Below are positions 36,411 to 45,699 of a stretch of DNA of 64,000 bases, one piece after another. How positions within the stretch are numbered: the first letter of the stretch is position 1; each line of letters opens with the position of its first letter. The DNA is from CADCTM01 sp049671305 (lineage in GTDB: Bacteria; Cyanobacteriota; Cyanobacteriia; Cyanobacteriales; Coleofasciculaceae), in assembly GCA_049671305.1 (NCBI GenBank), contig JBATUR010000097.1, positions 41,539-105,538 of the forward strand, read 5' to 3'. The notes under the pieces were generated by a model. That model did not search any database. It was not told the DNA's origin and saw only the letters and a program-made list of their open reading frames with translations. Made by a program: the position numbers and the translations under genes.

Positions 36411-38495
36411 ATGAGCAGAAGAGTAACGCCCAAAAATAACCAGGGAAACCGACGCTTTTTTCCTGGGTACGTTGCTCACGGTTGGTTTAAATCTAAGAGT
36501 ATCAGTGTTTTTGTCTCCCTGATGCTCTTCAGTTCCTCGATAGCCATAGCAAGTACACAACTCCCCAACCCAAAACCCTTAATTCTCCAAAGTAGCGAAG
36601 TTATTGAGCCACTACCTCCCTCAACAGCTACACCAACCTACTATTTCTCACCAGTCTCATCTCGTGTAACAACTCAGCATAGCCAAGTCTCCCTCGGTCA
36701 AGCCCTCTTAAAACAAATACCAGTTGCTGCCACAACCCCGCCTCCCACAAGTTTCCTGGCACAGGCAAAACCCCAAATCATCCGAGAGGGAACTCAACTA
36801 AATTTAAATGGTAGAACCTTAAACGTTGCCTGGAGACAGTGGCAGAAAGGCAATTCAGTTCGTCTCGGTATTAGCGACGCGGGACTCCAACAAAGCTTGG
36901 GTGTTGAGTTATTAAGCACAAAAGATGCTACCCGTCAACCTGTGCGGTGGTTTTCTTCTAAGTTAATTTTAACAAGTCAATTGAATGCTGTTTCTCGTTT
37001 TCTAGATGTAACCGATTTTGCCTCAGCGGCAGGTTGGCAGCTACAAGTCAAAGATAATACTCTAGAAATTACTTCAGCCCCGGCGCGAATCTTAAATATC
37101 CGACAAGGAATGCAAGATTGGGGTTCTCGTATTGTAGTTGATTTAGACCGCCCAATACCCTGGCAGTTTAGCGACCAACGGACAGAAGGCGCGATCGCTC
37201 TTGAAGCATCAATTGACCCCTCCCTAGTCGCACAATTCAACACACCCCCTGTCCAAACACCCCCTGTCCAACAAAGACAAGATGCCGAAGATGCCATACC
37301 CATAGCAGTTGCCGTCAAAAGTCAAGAAGCCGCTATCCGTATCGAAAACACCCCCAAGCAAACCATATTGCGGGTTGTTGCTCCAGAAGGCAAACGTCTG
37401 CAAGTCTACAGCGCACCCAACCCCAACCGCTTAATTATTGACGTGCGACCTGATCCACTAGTAGAAAAAGAAATACTCTGGGCACCAGGCATACAATGGC
37501 GTCAGCAATATCTCAATTTAAAAAAGGCTAAATTTCCGGTTGTCTGGTTAGAAATTGAACCAACTCGTGCAGATATTAGCCTCAGACCGATTTGGAGTAA
37601 TCCTAACACCCAAGTTGGCACCGCTCCACTGCTAAAAACAGCTCAATTATGGCAAGCAGCAGCAGCCATTAATGCTGGCTTTTTTAATCGTACTAACCAA
37701 CTACCATTAGGGGCAATTCGTCGTGATGGACGCTGGTTTTCAGGACCTATTCTCAACCGAGGCGCGATCGCTTGGACAGATAGCGGACAATTTAAATTTG
37801 GTCGTCTTACTCTTCAAGAAAACCTACTAACCTCAAACGGGCAACGTCTGCCAATTTTATTCCTCAACAGTGGCTACGTGCAACCAGGCATTTCTCGTTA
37901 CACTCCAGAATGGGGACAAACTTACACGCCGTTGTCAGATAATGAAATTTTAGTCCTTGTCCAAAACGGTCAAGTTACTAGTCAAACCCCAGGAGGTCTT
38001 GCTGGCAAGTCAGTTGTGATGATTCCTAAAGATGGCTATCTCTTAACTTTACGCAAGAATCCACCAGGCGCTGATTTGCTCACCACCGGCACACCAGTCA
38101 GTATAGAACAAGGCACAATGCCTTCTGATTTTGCCAGCTATCCCCATATCTTAGGCGCAGGTCCACTTTTAGTACAAAACCAGAAAGTGGTCTTAGATGC
38201 CAAGGCTGAAGGATTTAGTAATGCTTTTATACAACAATCTGCCATTCGTTCCTGCATTGGTACAACCTCTAAAGGCACATTGTTGATCGCCGCTATTCAT
38301 CATCGCGTCGGTGGCAAAGGTCCAACTTTAACAGAAACAGCACAGTTAATGCAGCTTTTGGGAGCTGTTAATGCGCTCAATTTTGATGGTGGTAGCTCAA
38401 CTGGACTCGATTTAGGTGGTCAGCTTTTGGATCGTTCTTCTGCTACTGTTGCCCGTGTTCATAATGGTTTAGGTATCTTTCGAGCGTCTCCTTAA
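36411..38495 (+). CDS. Exported phosphodiester glycosidase (NAGPA) family protein
   Basis: 694 residues. The N-terminus has a long basic lead then a signal-type helix (SISVFVSLMLFSSSIAIAS, about 30-48). The first part contains a copper-amine-oxidase-N-like strand-rich domain (LNGRTLNVAWRQWQKGNSVRLG; about 130-230) and an AMIN-like segment. The last 330 residues match the NAGPA fold: AAAINAGFFNRTNQLPLGAIRRDGRW, RSCIGTTSKGTLLIAAIHHR and ALNFDGGSSTGLDLGG. Acts outside the inner membrane, on a sugar phosphodiester that is unknown, possibly in the cell wall. No adjacent partner genes. Confidence 0.85.
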   Translation: MSRRVTPKNNQGNRRFFPGYVAHGWFKSKSISVFVSLMLFSSSIAIASTQLPNPKPLILQSSEVIEPLPPSTATPTYYFSPVSSRVTTQHSQVSLGQALLKQIPVAATTPPPTSFLAQAKPQIIREGTQLNLNGRTLNVAWRQWQKGNSVRLGISDAGLQQSLGVELLSTKDATRQPVRWFSSKLILTSQLNAVSRFLDVTDFASAAGWQLQVKDNTLEITSAPARILNIRQGMQDWGSRIVVDLDRPIPWQFSDQRTEGAIALEASIDPSLVAQFNTPPVQTPPVQQRQDAEDAIPIAVAVKSQEAAIRIENTPKQTILRVVAPEGKRLQVYSAPNPNRLIIDVRPDPLVEKEILWAPGIQWRQQYLNLKKAKFPVVWLEIEPTRADISLRPIWSNPNTQVGTAPLLKTAQLWQAAAAINAGFFNRTNQLPLGAIRRDGRWFSGPILNRGAIAWTDSGQFKFGRLTLQENLLTSNGQRLPILFLNSGYVQPGISRYTPEWGQTYTPLSDNEILVLVQNGQVTSQTPGGLAGKSVVMIPKDGYLLTLRKNPPGADLLTTGTPVSIEQGTMPSDFASYPHILGAGPLLVQNQKVVLDAKAEGFSNAFIQQSAIRSCIGTTSKGTLLIAAIHHRVGGKGPTLTETAQLMQLLGAVNALNFDGGSSTGLDLGGQLLDRSSATVARVHNGLGIFRASP

Positions 38496-38714
38496 TTAAT
38501 TGCCAAAATAATCTGTTTTTGTGGAAAGTGAACTCTTGCAATATGAAGAGTTGATGTAAATTGCTAATTTGACCCAATAAATAGTGACAACCCCTAGGGC
38601 TAATTTGCTATGTTTGATTTTGGTTAGATGAATTTGCTCGTATCTAATCTTTATTATTTGAAGAAAAGTTAATCAGTTTCACTTAATTTTGTAGCCGCTC
38701 TTAGGAGAAAAAAC

Positions 38715-39134
38715 ATGGTTCAGTCACAAGAAGTTTCTCACATTCCGGCACTCGCTCTCTCCGCATCTATGGCAGAAGGTATTGCTGCTAGTGAACTTCG
38801 TCCTTGGGGTTCATTTACTGTTCTTGAAGAAGGGCGTGGATATAAAATCAAGCGAATTGAGGTGAAGCCTGGTCATCGCTTAAGCTTACAAATGCATTAT
38901 CATCGCAGTGAACACTGGATTGTGGTTTGCGGCACTGCGAAGGTTACTTGCAACGAGAAAGAGGTGGTGATTCATAGTAATCAGTCTACTTATGTACCTC
39001 AAGGTCATACTCATCGTTTAGAAAATCCTGGTGTGATTCCTTTAATTTTGATTGAGGTTCAGAATGGGGAATATTTGGGCGAAGATGACATTATTCGCTT
39101 TGAAGATGATTACGCTCGTAACAAGCCTGAATAA
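38715..39134 (+). CDS. Type II phosphomannose isomerase C-terminal cupin protein
   Basis: 139 residues, a stand-alone cupin equal to the isomerase domain of ManC/AlgA proteins. The segment RPWGSFTVLEEGRGYKIKRIEVKPG is the classic type II signature and the cupin metal ligands are in QMHYHRSEHW and PQGHTHRLENPG. It may interconvert mannose 6-phosphate and fructose 6-phosphate; single-domain forms are common in cyanobacteria. A GGAGAAAA ribosome-binding site (38703-38710) precedes the ATG at 38715. Confidence 0.88.
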   Translation: MVQSQEVSHIPALALSASMAEGIAASELRPWGSFTVLEEGRGYKIKRIEVKPGHRLSLQMHYHRSEHWIVVCGTAKVTCNEKEVVIHSNQSTYVPQGHTHRLENPGVIPLILIEVQNGEYLGEDDIIRFEDDYARNKPE

Positions 39135-39292
39135 CAAGTAAATATGCCAATGAAGCAACAGACAGCTAGTGTTGCTATAGTTTTAGCCGCTGTTGTTAAT
39201 TTAAGATGACAGCGGTTTGGTATTTGCTCTGTTTGTCGCCAAACATTTAAACTAGGCTAAGACAAGAGCTAGTTCTGGTTTATATAGGGTAA

Positions 39293-39619
39293 ATGATTAA
39301 TTTTAGTAAGGCGGCTGTTGAGGAGATTAGAAGATTACAGTCGCGGCGTCAAATGCCAGCACGGTTACGCTTGGGTGTGAAAACAGGCGGCTGTGCAGAG
39401 CTTTACTATACGATTGATTTTGATGAAATGACTAATTTGGGCGATCGCCTTTATGATTGTAGCGGCATCGCAGTAATTGTAGACCAACAAAGCCTCAACT
39501 CGATTCAGGAATTAACTTTAGATTATTCAGAAGATTTGATGGGAGGCGGCTTTCGCTTCCATAACCCGAAAGCTATAGAAAGCTGTGGATGTGGCAACTC
39601 TTTTCGAGTTGAGAGCTAA
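39293..39619 (+). CDS. HesB/IscA family iron-sulfur carrier-like protein
   Basis: 108 residues with the A-type carrier fold. The three conserved cysteines are Cys34 (KTGGCAELYY) and Cys98 and Cys100 (ESCGCGNSF). The first motif departs from the usual GGCSGFxY: Ala-Glu-Leu replace Ser-Gly-Phe, marking the cyanobacterial subgroup. It is expected to hold or deliver Fe-S clusters or iron. A cysteine desulfurase is encoded in the same window but 11 kb away. It lies just before the str operon promoter. Confidence 0.88.
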   Translation: MINFSKAAVEEIRRLQSRRQMPARLRLGVKTGGCAELYYTIDFDEMTNLGDRLYDCSGIAVIVDQQSLNSIQELTLDYSEDLMGGGFRFHNPKAIESCGCGNSFRVES

Positions 39620-39651
39620 AAGGTGACCAATCTGAAAAAACTTCAGTAAAA

Positions 39652-39681
39652 TTGACAGTTGATACGTTATTTAGATATAAT
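39652..39681 (+). promoter_or_regulatory. Consensus sigma-70-type promoter of the str operon
   Basis: TTGACA (39652-39657) and TATAAT (39676-39681) both match consensus exactly with an 18-base spacer. They sit 52 bases before the rpsL ATG, giving a short leader. A strong, constitutive promoter fits ribosomal-protein expression. Confidence 0.85.
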
Positions 39682-39733
39682 TAGAATTTGTCAATAGTCA
39701 GAACTCTCAATAGAGCTGTTCAAGCAGTAACTC

Positions 39734-40114
39734 ATGCCCACAATTCAGCAGCTCATTCGTGACGAACGAGCCAGAGCCAAAAAGAAAACAAAATCACCCG
39801 CGCTGAAGCAATGCCCACAGCGTCGCGGTGTTTGTACTAGAGTCTATACAACAACGCCGAAGAAACCGAACTCAGCGCTGCGGAAAGTGGCAAGAGTCCG
39901 TCTTACCTCTGGATTTGAAGTGACGGCTTACATTCCAGGTATTGGTCATAACCTACAAGAACACTCGGTTGTGATGATTAGAGGAGGTCGGGTTAAGGAC
40001 TTGCCTGGAGTTAGGTATCACATTATTCGAGGAACCCTAGACACGGCTGGAGTCAAAGACCGCCGTCAAGGGCGTTCTAAGTACGGCACAAAGCGTCCAA
40101 AGAAGGCTTCTTAA
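39734..40114 (+). CDS. rpsL: 30S ribosomal protein S12
   Basis: 126 residues, universal S12 sequence: MPTIQQLIRDERARAKKK, then CPQRRGVCTRVYTTTPKKPNSALRKVARVRL. Lys and Pro at the streptomycin site (PKKPNSA and the downstream GGRVKDLPGVRYH) are wild type. First gene of the str operon, decoding-centre protein of the small subunit. A 14-bp hairpin lies in the gap before rpsG. Confidence 0.98.
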   Translation: MPTIQQLIRDERARAKKKTKSPALKQCPQRRGVCTRVYTTTPKKPNSALRKVARVRLTSGFEVTAYIPGIGHNLQEHSVVMIRGGRVKDLPGVRYHIIRGTLDTAGVKDRRQGRSKYGTKRPKKAS

Positions 40115-40192
40115 AGTCATTACTCCCTAGCAGCAATGACTAGTTTTGTCAAACATTTTCCAACATTGTAGTTGGTTTCGGCTATGCTGAAT

Positions 40193-40225
40193 AAGTAAGC
40201 TCTAGTTGATACTGGAGGCTTACTT
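40193..40225 (+). promoter_or_regulatory. Strong intercistronic hairpin between rpsL and rpsG
   Basis: AAGTAAGC and TCTAGT pair with ACTGGA and GCTTACTT around a TGAT loop, giving 14 pairs with one G-U and one bulged G (40217). No U-tract follows, so it looks like a protein-binding or processing site rather than a terminator. In E. coli S7 binds the rpsL-rpsG junction; whether it does so here is unknown. Confidence 0.65.
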
Positions 40226-40382
40226 TAGTGAGGCACAGCCTTTGCCCCAAAGAGTGTCAACCACTCTTGCAATTAAACCTGAACAGACCAATGTACCCAA
40301 GGCATAAAACGCCAAATGGTACAAAAGAATGTGACGGCTAACTTGCCTTTACTACTGCCCTTGTCTTTTTTGAAAGGTTACT

Positions 40383-40853
40383 ATGTCTCGTCGCTCAGTA
40401 ATTAAAAAGCGTCCAGTTCCCCCTGACCCCATATACAACAGCCGCCTGATCAGTATGATGGTACGGCGGATCATGCGTCACGGCAAAAAATCAGTTGCCA
40501 ATCGTATTATCTACGACGCCATGAAAACGATAGAAGAACGCACAGGCGGCGATCCTCTCGAAACATTTGAGAGAGCCGTGCGGAACGTGACACCATTGGT
40601 TGAGGTAAAAGCACGCCGTGTTGGTGGTGCAACTTATCAAGTACCAATGGAAGTTAGATCAGACCGTGGCACGACTTTAGCCTTGCGCTGGTTGATTCGA
40701 TTTTCAAGAGCCAGAGCTGGTAAAACGATGGCAAGCCGACTAGCTAATGAGCTAATGGATGCTGCTAATGATACCGGCAATGCTATTAAAAAGCGGGAAG
40801 AAACTCATCGTATGGCAGATGCCAACAAGGCGTTTGCTCACTATCGATACTAA
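40383..40853 (+). CDS. rpsG: 30S ribosomal protein S7
   Basis: 156 residues with the S7 signatures DPIYNSRLISMMVRRIMRHGKK and the C-terminal KKREETHRMADANKAFAHYRY. It nucleates the 30S head by binding 16S rRNA and contacts tRNA in the exit site. An A-G-rich GAAAGGTTACT precedes the ATG at 40383. The gap from rpsL (268 bases) is unusually long for this operon and contains the hairpin at 40193-40225. Confidence 0.98.
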   Translation: MSRRSVIKKRPVPPDPIYNSRLISMMVRRIMRHGKKSVANRIIYDAMKTIEERTGGDPLETFERAVRNVTPLVEVKARRVGGATYQVPMEVRSDRGTTLALRWLIRFSRARAGKTMASRLANELMDAANDTGNAIKKREETHRMADANKAFAHYRY

Positions 40854-40974
40854 ATTATTGATTACAGAGATGAACCAAAAGCCCGTATTGAAAGCATCAT
40901 GCACCCAAAGGCATAAAGATTTAAAGAAAGTATAGAATTGTAAACAGACAACGCTTAAAACTTGCGGCAGAAAC

Positions 40975-40989
40975 AAGGAGGTAGCTGTG
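40975..40989 (+). promoter_or_regulatory. Ribosome-binding site fixing the GTG start of fusA
   Basis: AAGGAGGT (40975-40982) stands four bases before the GTG at 40987-40989. It is near the full anti-Shine-Dalgarno complement, which settles the non-ATG start. Confidence 0.8.
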
Positions 40990-43062
40990 GCACGTACCAC
41001 CCCGCTTCAAAAAGTACGCAATATCGGGATTGCAGCCCACATTGATGCGGGCAAAACAACAACAACAGAACGAATCCTGTTTTATTCAGGAATGGTTCAC
41101 AAAATCGGCGAAGTTCATGAAGGAACCGCCGTAACAGATTGGATGGAGCAAGAGCGGGAGCGGGGGATCACCATCACTGCCGCAGCCATCACCACAAGCT
41201 GGCAAGATCACAAAATCAACATTATTGATACACCAGGTCACGTAGACTTCACCATTGAAGTTGAAAGATCGATGAGGGTATTAGATGGTGTGATAGCTGT
41301 ATTCTGCTCAGTGGGCGGAGTTCAGCCTCAATCTGAGACAGTATGGCGGCAGGCAGACCGTTACAAAGTGCCTCGGATCGTCTTTGTTAATAAGATGGAC
41401 CGCACAGGGGCAAATTTCTATAAAGTGTACGATCAAATCCGCGATCGGATGCGCTGCAATGCCGTAGCCATCCAAATCCCAGTTGGTAGCGAAAGCGACC
41501 TACGTGGAATTGTTGATTTGGTGCGGATGCGAGCCACCATGTACAACAATGACCTTGGCACGGACATTGAAGACACTGAGATTCCCGAAGAAGTCAAAGA
41601 GCTAGCACAACAATATAGAGCCAAGCTGATTGAGTCGGTTGCCGAAACCGACGAAGCTTTGATCGCAAAATACCTGGAAGGCGAAGAACTCACCGAAGCC
41701 GAAATTCGTGCAGCCCTTCGTAAAGGCACAATTACTGGGGCGATCGTACCCGTAATGTGTGGTTCTGCATTCAAAAACAAAGGGGTGCAGTTACTATTGG
41801 ATGCGGTTATTGATTACTTACCCGCTCCCATTGATGTTCCTCCAATTCAAGGAACACTGCCAAATGGCGAAATTGCCTCACGTCCAGCCGATGATCAAGC
41901 GCCATTGTCAGCGTTGGCATTTAAGATTATGGCAGACCCTTATGGGCGTTTGACCTTCCTGCGTGTTTATTCAGGAGTCTTGAAGAAAGGTAGCTACATC
42001 TACAACTCAACGAAAGATCAAAAAGAACGAATTTCTCGTCTGATTGTCTTAAAAGCCAACGACAGAATTGAGGTAGATGAGCTGCGTGCTGGTGACTTAG
42101 GAGCAGCAGTGGGACTGAAAAACACCTATACAGGTGATACCATTTGCGATGAAGGAAGCGCAATTGTTTTGGAATCTCTGTTTATTCCAGAACCAGTGAT
42201 CTCAGTCGCAGTAGAGCCGAAAACCAAGCAAGACATGGAGAAGCTCTCCAAAGCCCTCCAATCTCTATCAGAAGAAGACCCAACCTTCCGAGTCAGTGTT
42301 GATTCAGAAACCAACCAAACCGTAATTGCGGGCATGGGAGAGTTGCACCTAGAAATTCTGGTAGACCGGATGCTGCGAGAATTCAAAGTAGAAGCTAACG
42401 TCGGCGCACCACAGGTGGCTTATCGCGAAACAATTCGCAAACCCATCAAAACTGAAGGCAAATTTATTCGCCAAAGTGGTGGTAAAGGTCAATACGGTCA
42501 CGTCGTCATCGAAGTAGAGCCTGGAGAAGTGGGCACGGGTTTTGAGTTTGTCTCCAAAATTGTCGGCGGCTCAATTCCCAAAGAATACATCTCTCCGGCT
42601 GAACAGGGCATGAAAGAAGCCTGCGAATCAGGAATCTTGGCTGGCTATCCAGTAATTGACCTGAAAGCAACTCTAGTCGATGGGTCATTCCACGATGTAG
42701 ACTCTTCGGAAATGGCTTTTAAAATCGCTGGCTCAATGGCAATCAAAGATGCCGTAATGAAGGCATCTCCGGTACTATTAGAACCGATGATGAAAGTTGA
42801 AGTTGAAGTGCCTGAAGACTTCCTTGGTGATGTCATGGGTGACCTCAACTCCCGCCGTGGTCAAATTGAGGGCATGGGCTCTGACCAAGGTCTTGCTAAA
42901 GTCACTGCCAAAGTTCCACTAGCAGAGATGTTTGGCTATGCTACGGATATCCGCTCTAAGACCCAGGGTAGGGGTATCTTCTCAATGGAGTTTAGCCAGT
43001 ACGATGAGGTGCCACGCAACGTGGCAGAAGCCATCATCGCCAAAAGCAAAGGGAACGCATAA
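40987..43062 (+). CDS. fusA: Translation elongation factor G
   Basis: 691 residues. GTPase domain with P-loop AHIDAGKTTTTER (about 17-29), switch II DTPGHVDF and NKMD; domain II, III (GELHLEILVDRMLREF), IV and V follow, all complete. It drives ribosomal translocation. The start is a GTG with a nearly perfect ribosome-binding site. It is 133 bases from rpsG and 23 from tuf, so co-transcribed with tuf. Confidence 0.98.
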   Translation: MARTTPLQKVRNIGIAAHIDAGKTTTTERILFYSGMVHKIGEVHEGTAVTDWMEQERERGITITAAAITTSWQDHKINIIDTPGHVDFTIEVERSMRVLDGVIAVFCSVGGVQPQSETVWRQADRYKVPRIVFVNKMDRTGANFYKVYDQIRDRMRCNAVAIQIPVGSESDLRGIVDLVRMRATMYNNDLGTDIEDTEIPEEVKELAQQYRAKLIESVAETDEALIAKYLEGEELTEAEIRAALRKGTITGAIVPVMCGSAFKNKGVQLLLDAVIDYLPAPIDVPPIQGTLPNGEIASRPADDQAPLSALAFKIMADPYGRLTFLRVYSGVLKKGSYIYNSTKDQKERISRLIVLKANDRIEVDELRAGDLGAAVGLKNTYTGDTICDEGSAIVLESLFIPEPVISVAVEPKTKQDMEKLSKALQSLSEEDPTFRVSVDSETNQTVIAGMGELHLEILVDRMLREFKVEANVGAPQVAYRETIRKPIKTEGKFIRQSGGKGQYGHVVIEVEPGEVGTGFEFVSKIVGGSIPKEYISPAEQGMKEACESGILAGYPVIDLKATLVDGSFHDVDSSEMAFKIAGSMAIKDAVMKASPVLLEPMMKVEVEVPEDFLGDVMGDLNSRRGQIEGMGSDQGLAKVTAKVPLAEMFGYATDIRSKTQGRGIFSMEFSQYDEVPRNVAEAIIAKSKGNA

Positions 43063-43085
43063 ATAGGAAAAGGAACACGTAATTC

Positions 43086-44315
43086 ATGGCACGCGCAAAG
43101 TTTGAACGGAATAAGCCCCACGTCAACATCGGTACAATTGGTCACGTAGACCACGGCAAAACTACCCTGACGGCGGCAATCACTATGACCCTAGCAGCTA
43201 TGGGTCAGGCAACAGCTAAAAAGTATGCCGACATTGATGCTGCACCAGAGGAAAAGGCACGGGGGATTACCATCAACACCGCTCACGTTGAGTATGAGAC
43301 TATCGGGCGGCACTATGCTCACGTTGATTGTCCAGGGCACGCTGACTATGTGAAAAACATGATCACCGGTGCTGCTCAAATGGACGGAGCAATCCTTGTG
43401 GTATCAGCGGCTGACGGTCCAATGCCCCAAACACGGGAGCATATCTTGTTAGCCAAACAAGTCGGTGTACCTAACTTGGTTGTCTTCTTGAACAAGCAAG
43501 ACATGGTGGACGACGAAGAATTGCTGGAACTCGTGGAATTAGAAGTCCGCGAACTCCTCAGCAGTTATGAATTTGATGGAGATAATATCCCCATTGTGGC
43601 TGGTTCAGCTCTACAAGCTGTAGAAACCATGTCCAGCAATCCTAAAGCCACTAAAGGTGAAAATCAGTGGATTGATAAAATCTACGATTTGATGGAGGCT
43701 GTAGACTCTTACATCCCAACCCCAGAGCGTGCTATAGACAAGCCCTTCCTGATGGCAGTTGAAGATGTCTTCACAATCACAGGTCGTGGTACAGTTGCCA
43801 CGGGTCGGATTGAGCGCGGTAAGGTCAAAATTGGTGACACTGTTGAATTGGTGGGATTGAGAAATACTCGCAGTACAACCGTCACCGGTATCGAGATGTT
43901 TAAGAAGCAGCTCGAAGAAGGTCTGGCTGGAGATAACGCCGGAATCTTACTGCGGGGTATCCAAAAGGATGATATCGAGCGCGGTATGGTAATCGCCAAA
44001 CCAGGCTCAATTACCCCTCACACTCAGTTTGAGTCTGAGGTATACATCCTGAAAAAAGAAGAAGGTGGTCGTCATACTCCTTTCTTCTCTGGATACCGCC
44101 CTCAATTTTATGTCCGCACCACGGATGTAACTGGTACAATCAATGCCTTTACCGCAGATGATGGTAGTACGGTTGAGATGGTTATGCCAGGCGATCGCAT
44201 CAAAATGACGGTGGAGTTAATTAACGCCATTGCTATTGAACAAGGAATGCGTTTCGCAATCCGTGAAGGCGGTCGCACCATTGGTGCAGGTGTTGTTTCA
44301 AAAATCTTGAAATAG
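43086..44315 (+). CDS. tuf: Translation elongation factor Tu
   Basis: 409 residues, the size usual for cyanobacteria and plastids, which carry a short insertion relative to E. coli (about 393). The P-loop GHVDHGKTTLTAA, switch I with ARGITINTAH, DCPGHADY and NKQD are intact, as are domains II and III to VVSKILK. It carries aminoacyl-tRNA to the ribosome. The stop is followed by a 10-bp hairpin before rpsJ. Confidence 0.98.
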   Translation: MARAKFERNKPHVNIGTIGHVDHGKTTLTAAITMTLAAMGQATAKKYADIDAAPEEKARGITINTAHVEYETIGRHYAHVDCPGHADYVKNMITGAAQMDGAILVVSAADGPMPQTREHILLAKQVGVPNLVVFLNKQDMVDDEELLELVELEVRELLSSYEFDGDNIPIVAGSALQAVETMSSNPKATKGENQWIDKIYDLMEAVDSYIPTPERAIDKPFLMAVEDVFTITGRGTVATGRIERGKVKIGDTVELVGLRNTRSTTVTGIEMFKKQLEEGLAGDNAGILLRGIQKDDIERGMVIAKPGSITPHTQFESEVYILKKEEGGRHTPFFSGYRPQFYVRTTDVTGTINAFTADDGSTVEMVMPGDRIKMTVELINAIAIEQGMRFAIREGGRTIGAGVVSKILK

Positions 44316-44332
44316 CGCTGTTCTAGCTTAAC

Positions 44333-44365
44333 CAGGAGCAGAGAGGCAAGGCTTTTCTGCTCCTG
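44333..44365 (+). promoter_or_regulatory. Hairpin after tuf
   Basis: CAGGAGCAGA and TCTGCTCCTG form ten perfect pairs around a 13-base loop 17 bases beyond the tuf stop. It is not followed by a T-run, so partial attenuation or mRNA end protection is more likely than full termination before rpsJ. Confidence 0.6.
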
Positions 44366-44535
44366 ATTGATCTGGAGATAAAACGACATCAGCATTTTCG
44401 TTGAATTGTTGCTTCGCTCCTTCAACATTTCGGGAAGTACTATCTTCCATTTTTGTTTTAATTAAAACGCAAGAGACGACAATCACCTCTCTTCGTAAAA
44501 TCAGTCCCTTATTACAGAACCTGGACAACTGAAAA

Positions 44536-44853
44536 ATGGCAACGATTCAGCAACAAAAAATTCGCATTCGCTTGAAAGCCTTTGATCGGCGTTTACTTGA
44601 CACATCTTGCGAGAAGATTGTTGATACCGCCAACCGCACAAATGCCACAGCAATAGGTCCGATTCCTCTACCAACAAGGCGTCGAATTTATTGTCTATTG
44701 CGATCGCCTCACGTAGACAAAGATTCACGGGAACACTTTGAAACCCGTACACATCGCCGCATTATCGATATTTATCAGCCAACTTCTAAAACCATCGACG
44801 CTTTGATGAAGTTAGATTTGCCCGCAGGTGTTGATATCGAAGTTAAGCTTTAA
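44536..44853 (+). CDS. rpsJ: 30S ribosomal protein S10
   Basis: 105 residues: KIRIRLKAFDRRLLDTSCEKIVDTA, GPIPLPTRRRIYCLLRSPHVDKDSREHFETRTHRRII and VDIEVKL are all canonical S10. In most bacteria S10 begins the S10 operon; in cyanobacteria it follows tuf, as here. It also forms the transcription antitermination complex with NusB. The gap from tuf is 220 bases. Confidence 0.98.
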   Translation: MATIQQQKIRIRLKAFDRRLLDTSCEKIVDTANRTNATAIGPIPLPTRRRIYCLLRSPHVDKDSREHFETRTHRRIIDIYQPTSKTIDALMKLDLPAGVDIEVKL

Positions 44854-44864
44854 CCATTACTTAA

Positions 44865-44898
44865 GGGTCATTGAGTACGAACTAATGACCAATGACCC
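44865..44898 (+). terminator. Hairpin downstream of rpsJ
   Basis: GGGTCATT pairs with AATGACCC (44891-44898), or alternatively GGTCATT with the nearer AATGACC (44884-44890). It is placed where the str operon should end, but lacks a T-run; the words also resemble a common cyanobacterial repeat. Confidence 0.4.
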
Positions 44899-44954
44899 AA
44901 AACATCCGTTAAAGTAAGTAAAGAAGCGCAGTTTCCCTTTTCAACTAAGGCACG

Positions 44955-45596
44955 ATGGCATCCTCTTCCTCAATAGCTGTTAGAGAAATCCCCTTGTTTC
45001 CACTGCCGGAAGTGGTTCTCTTTCCAGGGCGTCCTCTCCCCTTACATATTTTTGAATTTCGCTACCGAATCATGATGAACACGATTTTGGAAAGCGATCG
45101 CAGATTCGGGGTATTAATGTGGGACCCGGTTCAAGGGCAACCCGCCGCCGTTGGCTGTTGTGCTGAAATTATCCATTTTCAGCGCCTGCCGGATGACCGT
45201 ATGAAAGTCTTAACCCTCGGACAACAAAGATTTCGTGTCTTAGAATATGTCCGCGAAAAACCCTATCGTGTTGGTTTGGTGGAATGGATCGAAGACCAAC
45301 CACCCGAAAAAGACTTAAAAACACAGGCGACAGAAGTTGAGCAACTATTGCGAGATGTTGTCCATCTCTCTGCCAAATTAACAGAGCAGAAAATCGAGCT
45401 GCCAGAAGATTTGCCAGATTTACCAGTTGAGCTTTCTTACTGGGTTGCTAGCAATCTCTATGGTGTTGCTTCGGAGCAGCAAGCACTCTTAGAAATGCAA
45501 GATACCTCCAAGCGTTTGGAGCGTGAATCAGAAATTCTCACCTCTACCCGCAATCATCTAGCAGCACGTACAGTCCTTAAAGATGCATTTAATTAA
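44955..45596 (+). CDS. Lon protease substrate-binding-domain (LonN/PUA-like) protein
   Basis: 213 residues equal to the Lon N-terminal domain without the ATPase or protease: REIPLFPLPEVVLFPGRPLPLHIFEFRYR at about 9-37, then GVLMWDP and GTAEIIHF-like strands. The last 60 residues are helical. Such proteins are found in all cyanobacteria and in plants; their role, perhaps in protein quality control, is not established. Start ATG at 44955. Gene after rpsJ, with its own short upstream region. Confidence 0.88.
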   Translation: MASSSSIAVREIPLFPLPEVVLFPGRPLPLHIFEFRYRIMMNTILESDRRFGVLMWDPVQGQPAAVGCCAEIIHFQRLPDDRMKVLTLGQQRFRVLEYVREKPYRVGLVEWIEDQPPEKDLKTQATEVEQLLRDVVHLSAKLTEQKIELPEDLPDLPVELSYWVASNLYGVASEQQALLEMQDTSKRLERESEILTSTRNHLAARTVLKDAFN

Positions 45597-45635
45597 ATAA
45601 AAGTCAAGAGCGCGTTGAGTATCTTAACAATTACC

Positions 45636-45677
45636 CTTGAGTCGTTTTAATAAAGACGGCTCAAGGTTGATTTTTTA
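45636..45677 (+). terminator. Rho-independent-type terminator after the Lon-domain gene
   Basis: CCTTGAG and CTCAAGG, with inner CGT/ACG pairs, enclose a loop and are followed by TTGATTTTTT. It separates the plus-strand gene ending at 45596 from the convergent pheA gene at 45700. Confidence 0.65.
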
Positions 45678-45699
45678 GGGTAAAAAATGCCTTAGCTTC

